Part shown: piece after piece, positions 50,473 to 60,259 of the stretch
Position numbering within the stretch: the first letter of the stretch is position 1
Layout: each line of letters begins with the position of its first letter
Source: Lewinellaceae bacterium
Lineage (GTDB): Bacteria; Bacteroidota; Bacteroidia; Chitinophagales; Saprospiraceae
Direction of reading: 5' to 3'
NCBI GenBank assembly: GCA_020636045.1
Contig: JACJYP010000005.1
Coordinates: forward strand, 248,001 to 312,000
Length of the DNA: 64,000 nt
Notes under the pieces: model-generated
Seen by the model: only the letters and a program-made list of their open reading frames with translations
The model's database searches: none
What the model was told of the DNA's origin: nothing
Position numbers and translations under genes: made by a program

Positions 50473-51213
50473 ATGAAATTTTTGGTTTGCATCAGCCAAA
50501 CTCCCGATACTACCGCCAAGATATCCTTTAGCGCGGACGGCAAGGAGTTCAATGCTGCGGGTGTTCAGTTTATCATGAACCCCTACGACGAATGGTACGC
50601 CCTGGTGCGCGCCTGCGAATTGCGCGAGGCGCTCGGAGGCTCCGTCGTAGCCCTCAACGTAGGACCGGCGTCCAACGAGACCACCATCCGAAAAGCCCTT
50701 GCCATCGGCGCCGATGAGGCTGTCAGGATCAATGCGGAGCCTAAAAGCGCTGCATTCGTAGCAAAGCAGATCGCGGAATACGCCCGTAATGAGCAATTCG
50801 ACGCCATCTTTTTTGGCAAGGAGACCATCGACTACAACGGTTCCGAAGTAGGAGCAATGGTGGCTGAAATACTCGATCTGCCCTATATTTCCTATGCCTC
50901 CAAACTCGATCTGAATGGGAATGCCGCTACGTTCGAACGCGACATCGAGGGTGGGGTAGAGGTGCTGGAAGCAGACCTGCCTTTCGTCGTAAGCGCGTCG
51001 AAAGGCATGGCCGAACAACGTATTCCCAATATGCGCGGCATCATGACGGCCCGCACCAAACCCTTGAAAGTAGTGGAGCCGGTTCCCTTCGAAGAACAAG
51101 TGGAAACGGTGAAATTTTCGCTGCCGCCGGCCAAAGCAGGTGTCAAACTGGTGGACCCGGAAAACATGGACGAACTGGTCCGCCTGCTGCACGAGGACGC
51201 AAAGGTCATCTGA
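50473..51213 (+). CDS. etfB: Electron transfer flavoprotein, beta subunit
   Basis: 246 residues, the usual length for EtfB. The N-terminus MKFLVCISQTPDTTAKI and the segments MNPYDEWYALVRACELRE, VVALNVGPASNETTIRKALAIGADEAVRI and FFGKETIDYNGSEVGAMVAEILDLPYI are typical, including the GxExxDxxG(S/A)xVG signature used for AMP and partner binding. EtfAB takes electrons from acyl-CoA dehydrogenases and passes them to the quinone pool through ETF:quinone oxidoreductase. The alpha subunit follows 48 bp downstream on the same strand, and a good promoter precedes this gene, so etfBA forms a simple operon. Confidence 0.96.
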   Translation: MKFLVCISQTPDTTAKISFSADGKEFNAAGVQFIMNPYDEWYALVRACELREALGGSVVALNVGPASNETTIRKALAIGADEAVRINAEPKSAAFVAKQIAEYARNEQFDAIFFGKETIDYNGSEVGAMVAEILDLPYISYASKLDLNGNAATFERDIEGGVEVLEADLPFVVSASKGMAEQRIPNMRGIMTARTKPLKVVEPVPFEEQVETVKFSLPPAKAGVKLVDPENMDELVRLLHEDAKVI

Positions 51214-51261
51214 GCCCGGCGTCCCGAACCTCTCTATTCACGACATTAATACATTACGATA

Positions 51262-52224
<963 letters not shown>

Positions 52225-52252
52225 GAAGGAAGGAGTCCTGATTAAAATAAAA

Positions 52253-52283
52253 ACAAGCGCCCTGTACGACACGGGGCGCTTGT
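52253..52283 (+). terminator. Terminator hairpin after etfA
   Basis: ACAAGCGCCC (52253-52262) is the exact inverted repeat of GGGCGCTTGT (52274-52283) with an 11-nt loop, 28 bp past the etfA stop. A short CATTTGC follows, so the T-run is weak, but the 10-bp GC-rich stem supports termination before the separately promoted gene at 52421. Confidence 0.72.
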
Positions 52284-52353
52284 CATTTGCAAACCTTATT
52301 CGGCACTTTTTGTTCTCCTGCCAGGAAATGAACGCGTATTTTTATGCGTCCAT

Positions 52354-52387
52354 TTTGGGAAACCACCTGTTCCCTTTCCTACTTTTG
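52354..52387 (+). promoter_or_regulatory. Promoter of the bifunctional-nuclease-family gene
   Basis: TTTG at 52354-52357 and TACTTTTG at 52380-52387, with a 22-nt spacer, match the Bacteroidota -33 and -7 elements. Transcription would begin about 52392, leaving a leader of about 29 nt. This fixes the start at the ATG at 52421 and rules out the longer frame from 52190, which overlaps etfA. Confidence 0.8.
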
Positions 52388-52420
52388 CATCCCCGAATAA
52401 CTGCTAATAAACCATCGGAA

Positions 52421-53014
52421 ATGAAACGTATTGAATTGGATATAGTGGCATTGTCGCACAGCATGACCCAATCGCATAATTATGCAGTGGTGCTGGGCGA
52501 ACGGCGCGGCCAGCGTCGCCTGCCCATTGTTATCGGTAGTTTTGAGGCCCAGGCGATCGCTGTTGCCATGGAACGTATGGTGCCCAACCGGCCGCTGACG
52601 CACGATCTGTTTAAAAGTACGCTCGATACTTTCGGCATTCAGTTGAAAGAAGTGGTGATCAATAACCTGCTGGACGGTATTTTTTACGCCCGGCTGGTGT
52701 GTGTGAAAAACGGCGGCGAATACGAGATAGACTCCCGGACCTCCGATGCGATCGCGATGGCCGTCCGCTTCGAATGCCCGATCTATACTTACGATTTTAT
52801 CCTTGAAGCCGCCGGTGTAGTGCTTGAAGATCAGGAAGAAGAAGGCGGCGGACTCTCGACCGCAAAAGTGCAGGCGCCGCTCGACAGCGATGCGCTGGAG
52901 ACCTATTCAGTGGAAGCCCTGCAACGCCGGCTTCAGGAAGTGCTGGAGTCGGAAGATTACGAAACGGCGGCCAAGATCCGCGATGAGTTGAAGCGCAGAG
53001 AGGCTAAAGACTGA
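52421..53014 (+). CDS. Bifunctional nuclease (DUF151) family protein with C-terminal UVR domain
   Basis: 197 residues. The DUF151/BFN domain fills residues 1-125: KRIELDIVALSHSMTQSHNYAVVLGERRGQRRLPIVIGSFEAQAIAVAME, and SRTSDAIAMAVRFECPIYT further on. A UVR/UvrB-C-like helical motif closes the protein (YSVEALQRRLQEVLESEDYETAAKIRDELKRR). Plant members of the family have RNase and DNase activity in vitro; bacterial roles are poorly defined. It is transcribed from its own promoter after the etfA terminator, so it is not part of the etf operon. The 3' end is 11 bp from the convergent DUF1573 gene. Confidence 0.9.
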   Translation: MKRIELDIVALSHSMTQSHNYAVVLGERRGQRRLPIVIGSFEAQAIAVAMERMVPNRPLTHDLFKSTLDTFGIQLKEVVINNLLDGIFYARLVCVKNGGEYEIDSRTSDAIAMAVRFECPIYTYDFILEAAGVVLEDQEEEGGGLSTAKVQAPLDSDALETYSVEALQRRLQEVLESEDYETAAKIRDELKRREAKD

Positions 53015-53025
53015 ATCTTCTCTAT

Positions 53026-53460
53026 TTATTTTTCTATTTCAAATTTGTATTCCACGACCTCTATTCGTGGATAGCCCGATGCGTCGGTTTGCTTGAAAAC
53101 AACGTTGATGCCGATCGTTTCGGCGGCGTCTTTTTCTGCGCTGTTGAATACTACATCAAGTTTCCCTTTTCCACCCGGCGCGATCACACCGCGGGGAAAA
53201 TCTACCTTCGTGCAATCGCATGCATCCACGATGTCGATCTGAACATCGGCGCCCGAAGTGTTGGTAAACTCGAATGCCAGTGAGCGCTTTTCACCCTTTC
53301 TTACCGTTCCCAGATCGACCATTTTGGTGTCCCAGGTCACAAAAGTGTTGGATGGCGCCGGCGCAGCAGGGGTGGTGTTTTGCGTTTGTGCCTGTTGTGC
53401 GGTTGTGCAGGATGCCAGCAGGCTCAGCGTCAGCATCGTTGCGAAAGAAAGGACTTTCAT
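53026..53460 (-). CDS. DUF1573 family lipoprotein
   Basis: 144 residues. The lipoprotein signal MKVLSFATMLTLSLLASC has a good lipobox (LLASC). After a Gln/Pro/Thr-rich linker (about residues 20-42), a single DUF1573 beta-sandwich follows: MVDLGTVRKGEKRSLAFEFTNTSGADVQI, a Cys-x-Cys motif (DACDCTKVDFPRGVIAPGGKG), and VVFNSAEKDAAETIGINVVF. DUF1573 domains are ASH/Ig-like and widespread in Bacteroidota envelopes; their function is not known. It is convergent with the DUF151 gene, and its upstream neighbour on the same strand is the Hsp70 gene, 66 bp away. Confidence 0.9.
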   Translation of the reverse strand: MKVLSFATMLTLSLLASCTTAQQAQTQNTTPAAPAPSNTFVTWDTKMVDLGTVRKGEKRSLAFEFTNTSGADVQIDIVDACDCTKVDFPRGVIAPGGKGKLDVVFNSAEKDAAETIGINVVFKQTDASGYPRIEVVEYKFEIEK

Positions 53461-53526
53461 GCTCTTGTTGGATAAGTAAGTTCGCTTGTAATGAAAAGGG
53501 TTTTTTCTGACGGTTGACGATCGATC

Positions 53527-55395
53527 TTACACTTTTTTGCCCTTCATGGCATCGCGGATAGTTACGTCCATCGCGCGATGCGCAAGAGGCGATGTAAAGT
53601 CGTTCAGTTCATCGATCGCGCGGTGGATGACGTCTTTGTCATCCCCTTTCGCTGCCTCGTGCAGGGCTTTTAACAAAGCGTTTGTAGTTGCTTTTTCCGC
53701 TTCACTGAGGATACCGTCGTTTTGCTTCAGGAATTTTTCGCCGCTGTTTAGCAGGTTGGAGGCTTCATTGCGGGCTTCCAGCAGGCCGCGAACGGTCATA
53801 TCGGACTGGGCGTTTTTGATGCTGTCGAGCAACATGGTGGCCATTTGCTCTTCGCTGATGCCATAGGTAGGACGGATCTCGATCTCCTGGGCAAGGTCGC
53901 TGCGCAATTCCCTGGCGCGTACCGTGAGGATACCGTCTGCATTCAGGATAAATTGAATGTCAATTTTGGGTAACCCGGCCGGCATGGGCGGGATGCCGCG
54001 CAGGATGAACTCCCCCAGTTTTCTGTTGTGTTCAACCAGATCGCGTTCTCCCTGAAATACGCTGATCTTCAGGTTCTTTTGGCCGTCAACGCTGGTGGTG
54101 TACTGCCGGCCGGCCTTGGTCGGTATCTTTGAATTGCGCGGAATGATCACATCCATGAGTCCGCCGATCGTCTCGATGCCCAGTGAAAGCGGCGTGATAT
54201 CGAGCAACAGCAGATCCTGCTGATTGCCGGCAAGGATATCCGCCTGAATGGCAGCACCCAATGCCACAACCTCGTCCGGATCGAGATCGTCGAAAACCGG
54301 TTTGCCGAAAAAGCCGGCAACGGCACTGCGCACCACAGGGACGCGTGTGCTGCCCCCTACCATAACCACTTTGTCAATTTTTTCGGTGCCGATGCCCGCG
54401 TCTCGCAGGGCATTCCGGCAACAATCGAGGGTGCGCTGCACAAGCGGAGCGATCAGGTCTTCAAATGTGCTGCGGGTTATGCTTACCGCGCTGCCTTTGA
54501 TCGCTGACTTGTAAGATTCATGGCTGGAAAGCGCTTTTTTGGCAGACTCGGCGGCAAGACGAATCTCTTGTCCAAAATCTTTTTCCTCAGTTAATAATTT
54601 CTTATCAATACTCAACTCTTCGAGCCAATAATTAACGATTGCCTGATCGAAGTCGTCGCCGCCGAGAAACGTATCTCCATTGGTGGAGAGCACTTCAAAA
54701 ATGCCGTTCTCGATCTGCAGGATCGAAATATCGAACGTGCCGCCGCCCAGATCATATACGGCAATGGTTTCCTGCTCGTGGGAATCCTGCTCACCTGGCC
54801 GCCCGATTCCATAGGCCAGCGCTGCAGCAGTGGGCTCGTTCACAATGCGTAGCACATCGAGCCCGGCGAGTTTGCCCGCATCGCGCGTGGCCTGCCGCTG
54901 GTTGTCGTTGAAGTATGCCGGCACGGTGATCACGGCTTTTGTAACGGGTTGGTTCAGCCGGTTTTCCACCCTTTCCTTCAATTCTTTCAGAATCATCGCA
55001 CTCAGTTCTACAGGCGTATAAAAGCGATCCTTTACCCTGATCTTCACAAGCGATTCGGTGTCGTCATCTATCACTTTGTACCCGAAAAAGTCCTCGAAGC
55101 CGCGTACATCCTGGTATGATTTTCCCATCAGCCGTTTTACTGAATAGATGGTATCGGCCGGCGATTTTATCAGTTGTTCTCTGGCGTGTTCGCCCACGAT
55201 AATCGTATCACCGGAGGCAAAGTGCAGTACCGAAGGCAGCAACGCGCTTTTGCCTGCTTCATCTTTCACACACACGGGAGCGCCGTCTTTCATGTAGGCC
55301 ACCAGGCTGTTGGTGGTACCCAGATCGATGCCTGCGATCACTTCTCCCGGGCGTTCGATGTCGCCCTCTTTCAGGTTGATGGAAATGGTTGCCAT
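53527..55395 (-). CDS. hscA: Hsp70 chaperone, HscA-like (iron-sulfur assembly type)
   Basis: 622 residues. The N-terminus has the short extension and ATPase start typical of HscA (GEVIAGIDLGTTNSLVAYMKDG, residues 17-38). The ATPase fold is complete: NDNQRQATRDAGKLAGLDVLRIVNEPTAAALAYG and VYDLGGGTFDISIL (residues about 205-218), then VMVGGSTRVPVVRSAV. A substrate-binding domain (LLLDITPLSLGIETIGGLMDVIIPRNSKIP) and a helical lid follow. The first 17 residues and the length fit HscA rather than DnaK, but no isc or hscB gene adjoins it, so the specific role is inferred. It is probably preceded by an independent promoter in the 122-bp gap, where a TCAGGGC/GCCCTGA hairpin lies (55416-55437). Confidence 0.86.
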   Translation of the reverse strand: MATISINLKEGDIERPGEVIAGIDLGTTNSLVAYMKDGAPVCVKDEAGKSALLPSVLHFASGDTIIVGEHAREQLIKSPADTIYSVKRLMGKSYQDVRGFEDFFGYKVIDDDTESLVKIRVKDRFYTPVELSAMILKELKERVENRLNQPVTKAVITVPAYFNDNQRQATRDAGKLAGLDVLRIVNEPTAAALAYGIGRPGEQDSHEQETIAVYDLGGGTFDISILQIENGIFEVLSTNGDTFLGGDDFDQAIVNYWLEELSIDKKLLTEEKDFGQEIRLAAESAKKALSSHESYKSAIKGSAVSITRSTFEDLIAPLVQRTLDCCRNALRDAGIGTEKIDKVVMVGGSTRVPVVRSAVAGFFGKPVFDDLDPDEVVALGAAIQADILAGNQQDLLLLDITPLSLGIETIGGLMDVIIPRNSKIPTKAGRQYTTSVDGQKNLKISVFQGERDLVEHNRKLGEFILRGIPPMPAGLPKIDIQFILNADGILTVRARELRSDLAQEIEIRPTYGISEEQMATMLLDSIKNAQSDMTVRGLLEARNEASNLLNSGEKFLKQNDGILSEAEKATTNALLKALHEAAKGDDKDVIHRAIDELNDFTSPLAHRAMDVTIRDAMKGKKV

Positions 55396-55517
55396 ATCAG
55401 TTCTGTTCTTGTGTGTCAGGGCATTCCTGCGCCCTGATCAGGCTTTCCGGTTTTGTACAGGTAAACAGCAGGCGCCTGTTTTAGTTGGCGGTTGTCGCGC
55501 TTAGCGGATATGGTGCT

Positions 55518-56102
55518 TCAATGGTATCGCGCAAAGGGAATGCCTTGCGCACTGGCTTCAAAGCCTTTTATAACGATGTCCGCCACTTCATCGGGGCTTT
55601 TACCCGACGTATCTACCACAAGATCGAAATTGTCCATATTGGCGCAGTCAGCGCCGTATTTTTTCAGAAACCGGGCGTTCTCGCTCTGTTTGCGCGCAAG
55701 TATCTTTTGCATGGCTTCGTCTCTCGAATCATACTCTTCGCTTTTTCTGTTCAGGTCGCCGAGAATACGATCTGCGGCGACACCGACATCGGTCTGAAGG
55801 TACACTTTGTATGAGCCGGGCAGGAAAAACCAGGCCATGCGGCTGTCCACGACATAACTTTTCGTGTCTTTGCCGAGGTCCACGAAAATGCCGTCTATCT
55901 GCTGGTCAATTCCGGGGTCCGTATCGGCCCGCCTGTTCATTTCGAGGGTGTCGATCCCGAGCTTTTGTGCCAGCTGGCGTTGAATGCGTCCGGTAGAGAC
56001 GTACTCAAAACCCGTACGGGCGCAAAGAATACTCGAGACGGCGCTTTTGCCGCTTCCCAGGTCGCCGGTTATAGTGATCTTTCTGCCGAGAGGAATATCC
56101 AT
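55518..56102 (-). CDS. Cytidylate-kinase-like nucleotide kinase
   Basis: 194 residues. A P-loop kinase with Walker A GDLGSGKSA (residues 13-21), the region YVSTGRIQRQLAQKLGID, an NMP-binding-type patch (DQQIDGIFVDLGKDTKSYVVDSRMAWFFLPGS), the Lid-like RILGDLNRKSEEYDSRDEAMQKILARKQSENARF, and a conserved YGADCANMDNFDLVVDTSGK. This fits the cytidylate-kinase-like family (Cytidylate_kin2) rather than the essential Cmk. Its substrate is not known; dCMP or CMP phosphorylation is the family expectation. A matching -7 element lies 25 bp upstream. Confidence 0.85.
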   Translation of the reverse strand: MDIPLGRKITITGDLGSGKSAVSSILCARTGFEYVSTGRIQRQLAQKLGIDTLEMNRRADTDPGIDQQIDGIFVDLGKDTKSYVVDSRMAWFFLPGSYKVYLQTDVGVAADRILGDLNRKSEEYDSRDEAMQKILARKQSENARFLKKYGADCANMDNFDLVVDTSGKSPDEVADIVIKGFEASAQGIPFARYH

Positions 56103-56126
56103 GTGTCCTTATAAAAAATAGGGGGG

Positions 56127-56134
56127 CAAAAGTA
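56127..56134 (-). promoter_or_regulatory. -7 promoter element of the cytidylate-kinase-like gene
   Basis: CAAAAGTA here reads TACTTTTG on the minus strand, matching TAnnTTTG and identical to the element used by the DUF151 gene. It lies 25 bp before the ATG at 56102. No clear -33 TTTG was found. Confidence 0.6.
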
Positions 56135-56269
56135 CGGCGATCCGCCATTACAGGTAGTATTTGTTACACTTTTCACCCGATGATCGGAAGCAATAATTGT
56201 TGATTTTGCCGGCTTTCGCGCTTACAGGACTTCAATTCGCCCTAATTTCACCTCGTAAAACCGCGGGAG

Positions 56270-57265
56270 ATGAAAAACAAACACCTGGTCTACCTCTTTT
56301 TTGCCACACTGCTCGCAGGATTGCTGCTCCGGCAGTTGCCCTGGCGTCCTGCGCAGTGGTACCAGACCGATCTGATCCGAAACGATACGGCCGCGCTGGT
56401 GCAGATCGGAGTGCAGTACCCGGGGGTTGCCGAACTCCTTATGGAACGCACGGAAACCGGCTGGGCCGCCACCCGGGAGTTGCAAACAATCCTGGTGGCG
56501 TCTGCACAGATGGACCCGCTGCTATCGGCGCTGTCGCGTATTCGCTCCATCCGGATCGTGAAGTCGAATCTTTTGGATACGCTCGAACTCGGTACGGGGC
56601 GCGGGCTGAATGTTGTCTACCGCCTGCACAGCGGAAAACCCGAAACGATCGAGATCGGCCGGGAAATGATGGAATCGGGCCGGCCAGCCACCTTTATCCG
56701 CCTGAATGACCACGGCGGGGTCTACCTCGTCGAAGGGCATCTGCGCAGCCTCTTCCCCCGCGACCTGGATGCCCTTCGGTCGGACAAAGTGGCGGTGTTC
56801 GACCCGGCTGTTGTAGATTCATTCATCATTCAATGGAAGGATGATACCCTCGGCCGGGCGCTCCTGCTCCATAAAAAAGATACGTCCGGCCATTGGATGG
56901 ACGAAAAGTCCGAAAGCGATGAAACCATACATTCCTGGCTGGAGTTATTCGGCCGATTGAACGGAAGCCCTTTTGCCAAATATTTCGATGAATATGCGGG
57001 AGGACGGACGCTCGATGCCCGCATCGCGTTGTTTCACAATGCCGGCGACTCGATCGTGCTCAGATTGTTTTATACAAAACCTCCTGACTTGCCGGAGGAT
57101 GTAAGCGTGTTAAAAGGGCAGCGGCCACCTGAATATGTGTTGCATTCATCCCAGAACCCCAGGAATTACTTTGCTCCCGGCGACAGTATTTTGTTAAAAC
57201 ACCTTTTTTTCGGGCCTGTCGCACAGTCCCGGAGGGATACGGCTATATCGCGCTATGCACATTAA
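56270..57265 (+). CDS. DUF4340-like membrane-anchored protein
   Basis: 331 residues with an N-terminal membrane anchor (HLVYLFFATLLAGLLLRQLPW) and a periplasmic body. The order of strands, including VAELLMERTETGWAATRELQTILVASAQMDPLLSALSRIRSIRIVKSN and VYRLHSGKPETIEIGREMMESGRPATFIRLNDHGGVYLVEGHLRSLFPRDLDALRSDKVAVFD, resembles DUF4340 proteins, which often occur beside ABC-type gliding transporters (GldFG) in this phylum. No such transporter is present here. Its stop overlaps the start of the downstream oxidase gene by 11 bp, so the two are probably translationally coupled. The family call is moderate. Confidence 0.7.
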   Translation: MKNKHLVYLFFATLLAGLLLRQLPWRPAQWYQTDLIRNDTAALVQIGVQYPGVAELLMERTETGWAATRELQTILVASAQMDPLLSALSRIRSIRIVKSNLLDTLELGTGRGLNVVYRLHSGKPETIEIGREMMESGRPATFIRLNDHGGVYLVEGHLRSLFPRDLDALRSDKVAVFDPAVVDSFIIQWKDDTLGRALLLHKKDTSGHWMDEKSESDETIHSWLELFGRLNGSPFAKYFDEYAGGRTLDARIALFHNAGDSIVLRLFYTKPPDLPEDVSVLKGQRPPEYVLHSSQNPRNYFAPGDSILLKHLFFGPVAQSRRDTAISRYAH

Positions 57266-58544
57266 AACGGGAACGATCACCAACTGGGGCCGCTATCCTG
57301 CTATTCGGGCTGAACTGGCTACCCCCGCCAACCGTGATGAGGTACGGGAATACATTGTGGCGCATGATCGAATGATCGCACGCGGGAACGGCCGTTGCTA
57401 CGGCGATGCAGCGCTGTCCGCTTGTGTTTTGTCTACCCTGGCGCTAAATAAAGTACTCCGTTTTGACAAAGAGGAGGGTATCGTGCAGTGCGAATCAGGG
57501 GTGCTCTTGTCCGGGTTGCTCGATCTGATCGTTCCGGCGGGCTGGTTTTTTCACGTTACGCCTGGTATCAAATCAATTACAGCAGGAGGCGCGATCGCGA
57601 GCGATGTGCATGGCAAAAACCATCCCGTGAAAGGCTGCTTTTCCAACTGGCTGCTTTCCTTCGAACTGATGGACGCCGAAGGCCGTGTGCACGTATGCTC
57701 CAGAGAAAAAAACAGCGACCTGTTTTGGCAAACCTGCGGCGGCATGGGCTGGACCGGCGTCATTCTGTCCGCTACTTTTCGGCTGATGCGGCTGCCGTCG
57801 CCAAATTTGGCGCAACAAACGGTGCGTGCTGCAAACTATGAAGCGCTGTTCAGGTCATTCGAAGAGATGAAAGGAAGGCAGTATGCGGCTGCATGGATCG
57901 ACAGCACGTCCTCCGGACAGCAATTCGGGCGTGGCGCGGCTTTTTTTGCCGATCACATTGATCATAAACAGGTCAATTCACTGCCCTATCCCGTGAAAAA
58001 GCCCCTGAATGTTCCCTTTGTCCCGCCCTTCAGCTTGCTCCACCGATTGACGATCAAACCATACAACGAGATGTATTTCCGGAAAAACAGATCCGGAACC
58101 CGCGAGGTCGATCTGGATGAATATTTTTACCCGTTGGACAGGTTTTCAAACTGGAACCGCCTGTACGGACCACGTGGTTTCGTGCAGTATCAGTTTTGTT
58201 TGCCCGAAAAATATAGTTTCGACGGTATGCGCCGCGTGCTGGAAATGATCGGAGAAAGCGGGGAAACGCCGTTTTTGACCGTTTTGAAACGCCACGGCGA
58301 CCCGGCACCTGAGGCCATGCATTCATTCCCGATCCGCGGGTATTCACTGGCGCTCGATTTTCCGCGTACGAAAGGCATCCGGTCCCTGATCGACAAACTG
58401 GATGACCTGGTGTGGTCGCTGGAAGGAAAGATATACCTGACCAAAGATGCCTGCTCGGCGCCCAGGATGGGCAGGGTAGACCCGCGCGGTTTCGGGGAGT
58501 CGAAATTCAGTTCTGTGCTGCGGCAACGATTGAGTGCAGATTAA
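57255..58544 (+). CDS. FAD-binding oxidoreductase, DprE1-like
   Basis: 429 residues. The VAO/PCMH-type FAD domain is plain: GRYPAIRAELATPANRDEVREYI, ARGNGRCYGDAALS, and TPGIKSITAGGAIASDVHGKNHPVKGCFSNWLLSFELM, the last resembling decaprenylphosphoryl-ribose 2-oxidase (DprE1). A C-terminal substrate-cap region with the family's KxFLTKDACSAPRMG-type ending follows (YLTKDACSAPRMGRVDPRGF). DprE1 works with the reductase DprE2 to epimerise polyprenyl-phosphoryl sugars; no DprE2-type gene is next door, so the substrate is open. A cytoplasmic or membrane-associated location is expected. The stop overlaps the convergent dynamin-like gene's stop. Confidence 0.87.
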   Translation: MHIKTGTITNWGRYPAIRAELATPANRDEVREYIVAHDRMIARGNGRCYGDAALSACVLSTLALNKVLRFDKEEGIVQCESGVLLSGLLDLIVPAGWFFHVTPGIKSITAGGAIASDVHGKNHPVKGCFSNWLLSFELMDAEGRVHVCSREKNSDLFWQTCGGMGWTGVILSATFRLMRLPSPNLAQQTVRAANYEALFRSFEEMKGRQYAAAWIDSTSSGQQFGRGAAFFADHIDHKQVNSLPYPVKKPLNVPFVPPFSLLHRLTIKPYNEMYFRKNRSGTREVDLDEYFYPLDRFSNWNRLYGPRGFVQYQFCLPEKYSFDGMRRVLEMIGESGETPFLTVLKRHGDPAPEAMHSFPIRGYSLALDFPRTKGIRSLIDKLDDLVWSLEGKIYLTKDACSAPRMGRVDPRGFGESKFSSVLRQRLSAD

Positions 58545-60259
58545 ACCCTGATCTCCGTATCGATCTCTTCCAGGCGCGAACTCAATTTGCCATACGCCTC
58601 GTCGAATCGTGCGATCTGCGCCGATTCGTTTTCCAGCATTGCCTCCAGTTCGCTAAAGTTTTCACGTATCCGCCCTTTGATGGTGCGGACGTAGCTGTGC
58701 AATTTTGAGTCCAGTGCTTCTGCCATACGTTCGCGGCCGTGCGCGATCTCGTTGCGGTAACCGCTCACGATCTTGCGTCTTTGTATTCCGGCCGTAATAC
58801 CCGCGAAAAGCAATCCGATACCGGTCAGGATACCTCCCGTTACGTCCAGCACGGTGATCTTGGTGACGGAGGCGAGGATGACCCCGACGATCGCGGCGCC
58901 GCTGCCGGCGGCGATATTGGGTGAAACGGAGGTGTTTTCCGGAAACAGGCGGGTATCTGTAAAACTTTCCGAGCGTGACATAAAGCGTGAAAAGGCTTCC
59001 TGCAATTCTTTTAGTACTGCCGCCCGTTTGTCAGCGATGTCTTCAAAAATATAGGAATCGCTTTTGACGATCGTTTTGCCCGTCCTGATCTTCAGGTCGA
59101 TCATTTTGGCCATTTGCTGTACCGAATCGGCCAGGTCGATCACACCTTCGTTGAGTTTCAGTTTCAGTTCGCCGTTGAGGTTTGATTCCAGTTTTTTTGT
59201 CAGTTCGTCCAGCCATTCCTTGATGGACGATTGCTTGCGGAAAATCCCTTTCACCGACCGCAGCAGCATATTCGGGAACGATAACCCTGCGGCAAGTTCG
59301 TTGCCGGTGGACTGTGTAATGCGGTCGTAGGTGCCCAGCAGATTCTCGATCAACTGGCCGACATGGTGATTCGATTTTTTCTCCTGATTATCGAGGGTCT
59401 GAAAAATATCGTCGCGAAATGCCGTGTCGGCCCTGAACTGTTCGGTGCGGGTGTCGAGGTCCTGGCGGATGCGGTCGAGGATATTGCGCGAGGTCTCGAG
59501 GTTGTTTTTGAGTTTCATGGCAGCACCGCGGCCGCCGGTGACGTGCGTGCGGATGTAGTCGCGCACCTGTGAAAAGCCGCTCTGGTCATAGTGGCCGTCC
59601 AGTTCTGCTTTGGCGCTGGTAGCGAAGATCACAGGCTCTGTCATGCCTTTTTTGACGGCGAAATCGTACAACCCCCGCTCGTTGACCGTTAGGTCTTCCG
59701 CAGACATCAGGTCCTTCTGCTGAAGTACGAAAATGATCTTTTTGTGCCAGTCGCGGTGGATAAAATCGAAAAAATCCCAGGCGGACTGCCGGTAAGGGTT
59801 TTTTGCTTCGAAGACGAAAATGACCAGGTCGCTTGCCGGAATAAAACGCTCGGTGATCTCCTGGTGTTTCTCGACAATGCTGTTGGTGCCGGGAGTATCT
59901 ACGATGGCGATGTCGCGCAGGATATCGACGGGCAGCAATATTTTCTTCAGGTACGGATTCACCTGGATGGTCTCTTCCTGTTCGCCGTAAAGGATCTGCT
60001 GGATCGTGTCCGTCATGGGTTGCGGCGCTACGGCACAAATGTCGCGGCCCGCATCCAGCAAGGCATTTACAAAACTGCTTTTACCCGCCTTCACTTCACC
60101 CACGATGACGAACATATACGGTTCGCCCATGCGGTTGCGCAGTTCGCCGACCGTGGCAGCCAGTTCCTGATGTCCGATTTCCTGACTGAGGTTTTGCAGG
60201 TCTTTCACCAGGTCTTCTACCTGGATGCGAAGCGCCTGGGTGTGTTGATTGAGAATCAT
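58541..60259 (-). CDS. Bacterial dynamin-like GTPase
   Basis: 572 residues. The GTPase domain opens with G1 GEVKAGKSS (residues 54-62), G2 Thr near PMTDT (82-85), and G3 DTPGT (121-125). The G4 region is FVLQQKDLM in place of the usual NKxD, as in other bacterial dynamins. A long helical stalk follows, then a hydrophobic pair near the C-terminus (ITVLDVTGGILTGIGLLFAGITAGI, about residues 475-500) that would act as the membrane-insertion paddle, and a final coiled coil. Such proteins bind and remodel membranes on GTP hydrolysis. It is alone here, with no paired dynamin gene. Its coding end overlaps the convergent oxidase by four bases. Confidence 0.9.
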   Translation of the reverse strand: MILNQHTQALRIQVEDLVKDLQNLSQEIGHQELAATVGELRNRMGEPYMFVIVGEVKAGKSSFVNALLDAGRDICAVAPQPMTDTIQQILYGEQEETIQVNPYLKKILLPVDILRDIAIVDTPGTNSIVEKHQEITERFIPASDLVIFVFEAKNPYRQSAWDFFDFIHRDWHKKIIFVLQQKDLMSAEDLTVNERGLYDFAVKKGMTEPVIFATSAKAELDGHYDQSGFSQVRDYIRTHVTGGRGAAMKLKNNLETSRNILDRIRQDLDTRTEQFRADTAFRDDIFQTLDNQEKKSNHHVGQLIENLLGTYDRITQSTGNELAAGLSFPNMLLRSVKGIFRKQSSIKEWLDELTKKLESNLNGELKLKLNEGVIDLADSVQQMAKMIDLKIRTGKTIVKSDSYIFEDIADKRAAVLKELQEAFSRFMSRSESFTDTRLFPENTSVSPNIAAGSGAAIVGVILASVTKITVLDVTGGILTGIGLLFAGITAGIQRRKIVSGYRNEIAHGRERMAEALDSKLHSYVRTIKGRIRENFSELEAMLENESAQIARFDEAYGKLSSRLEEIDTEIRV

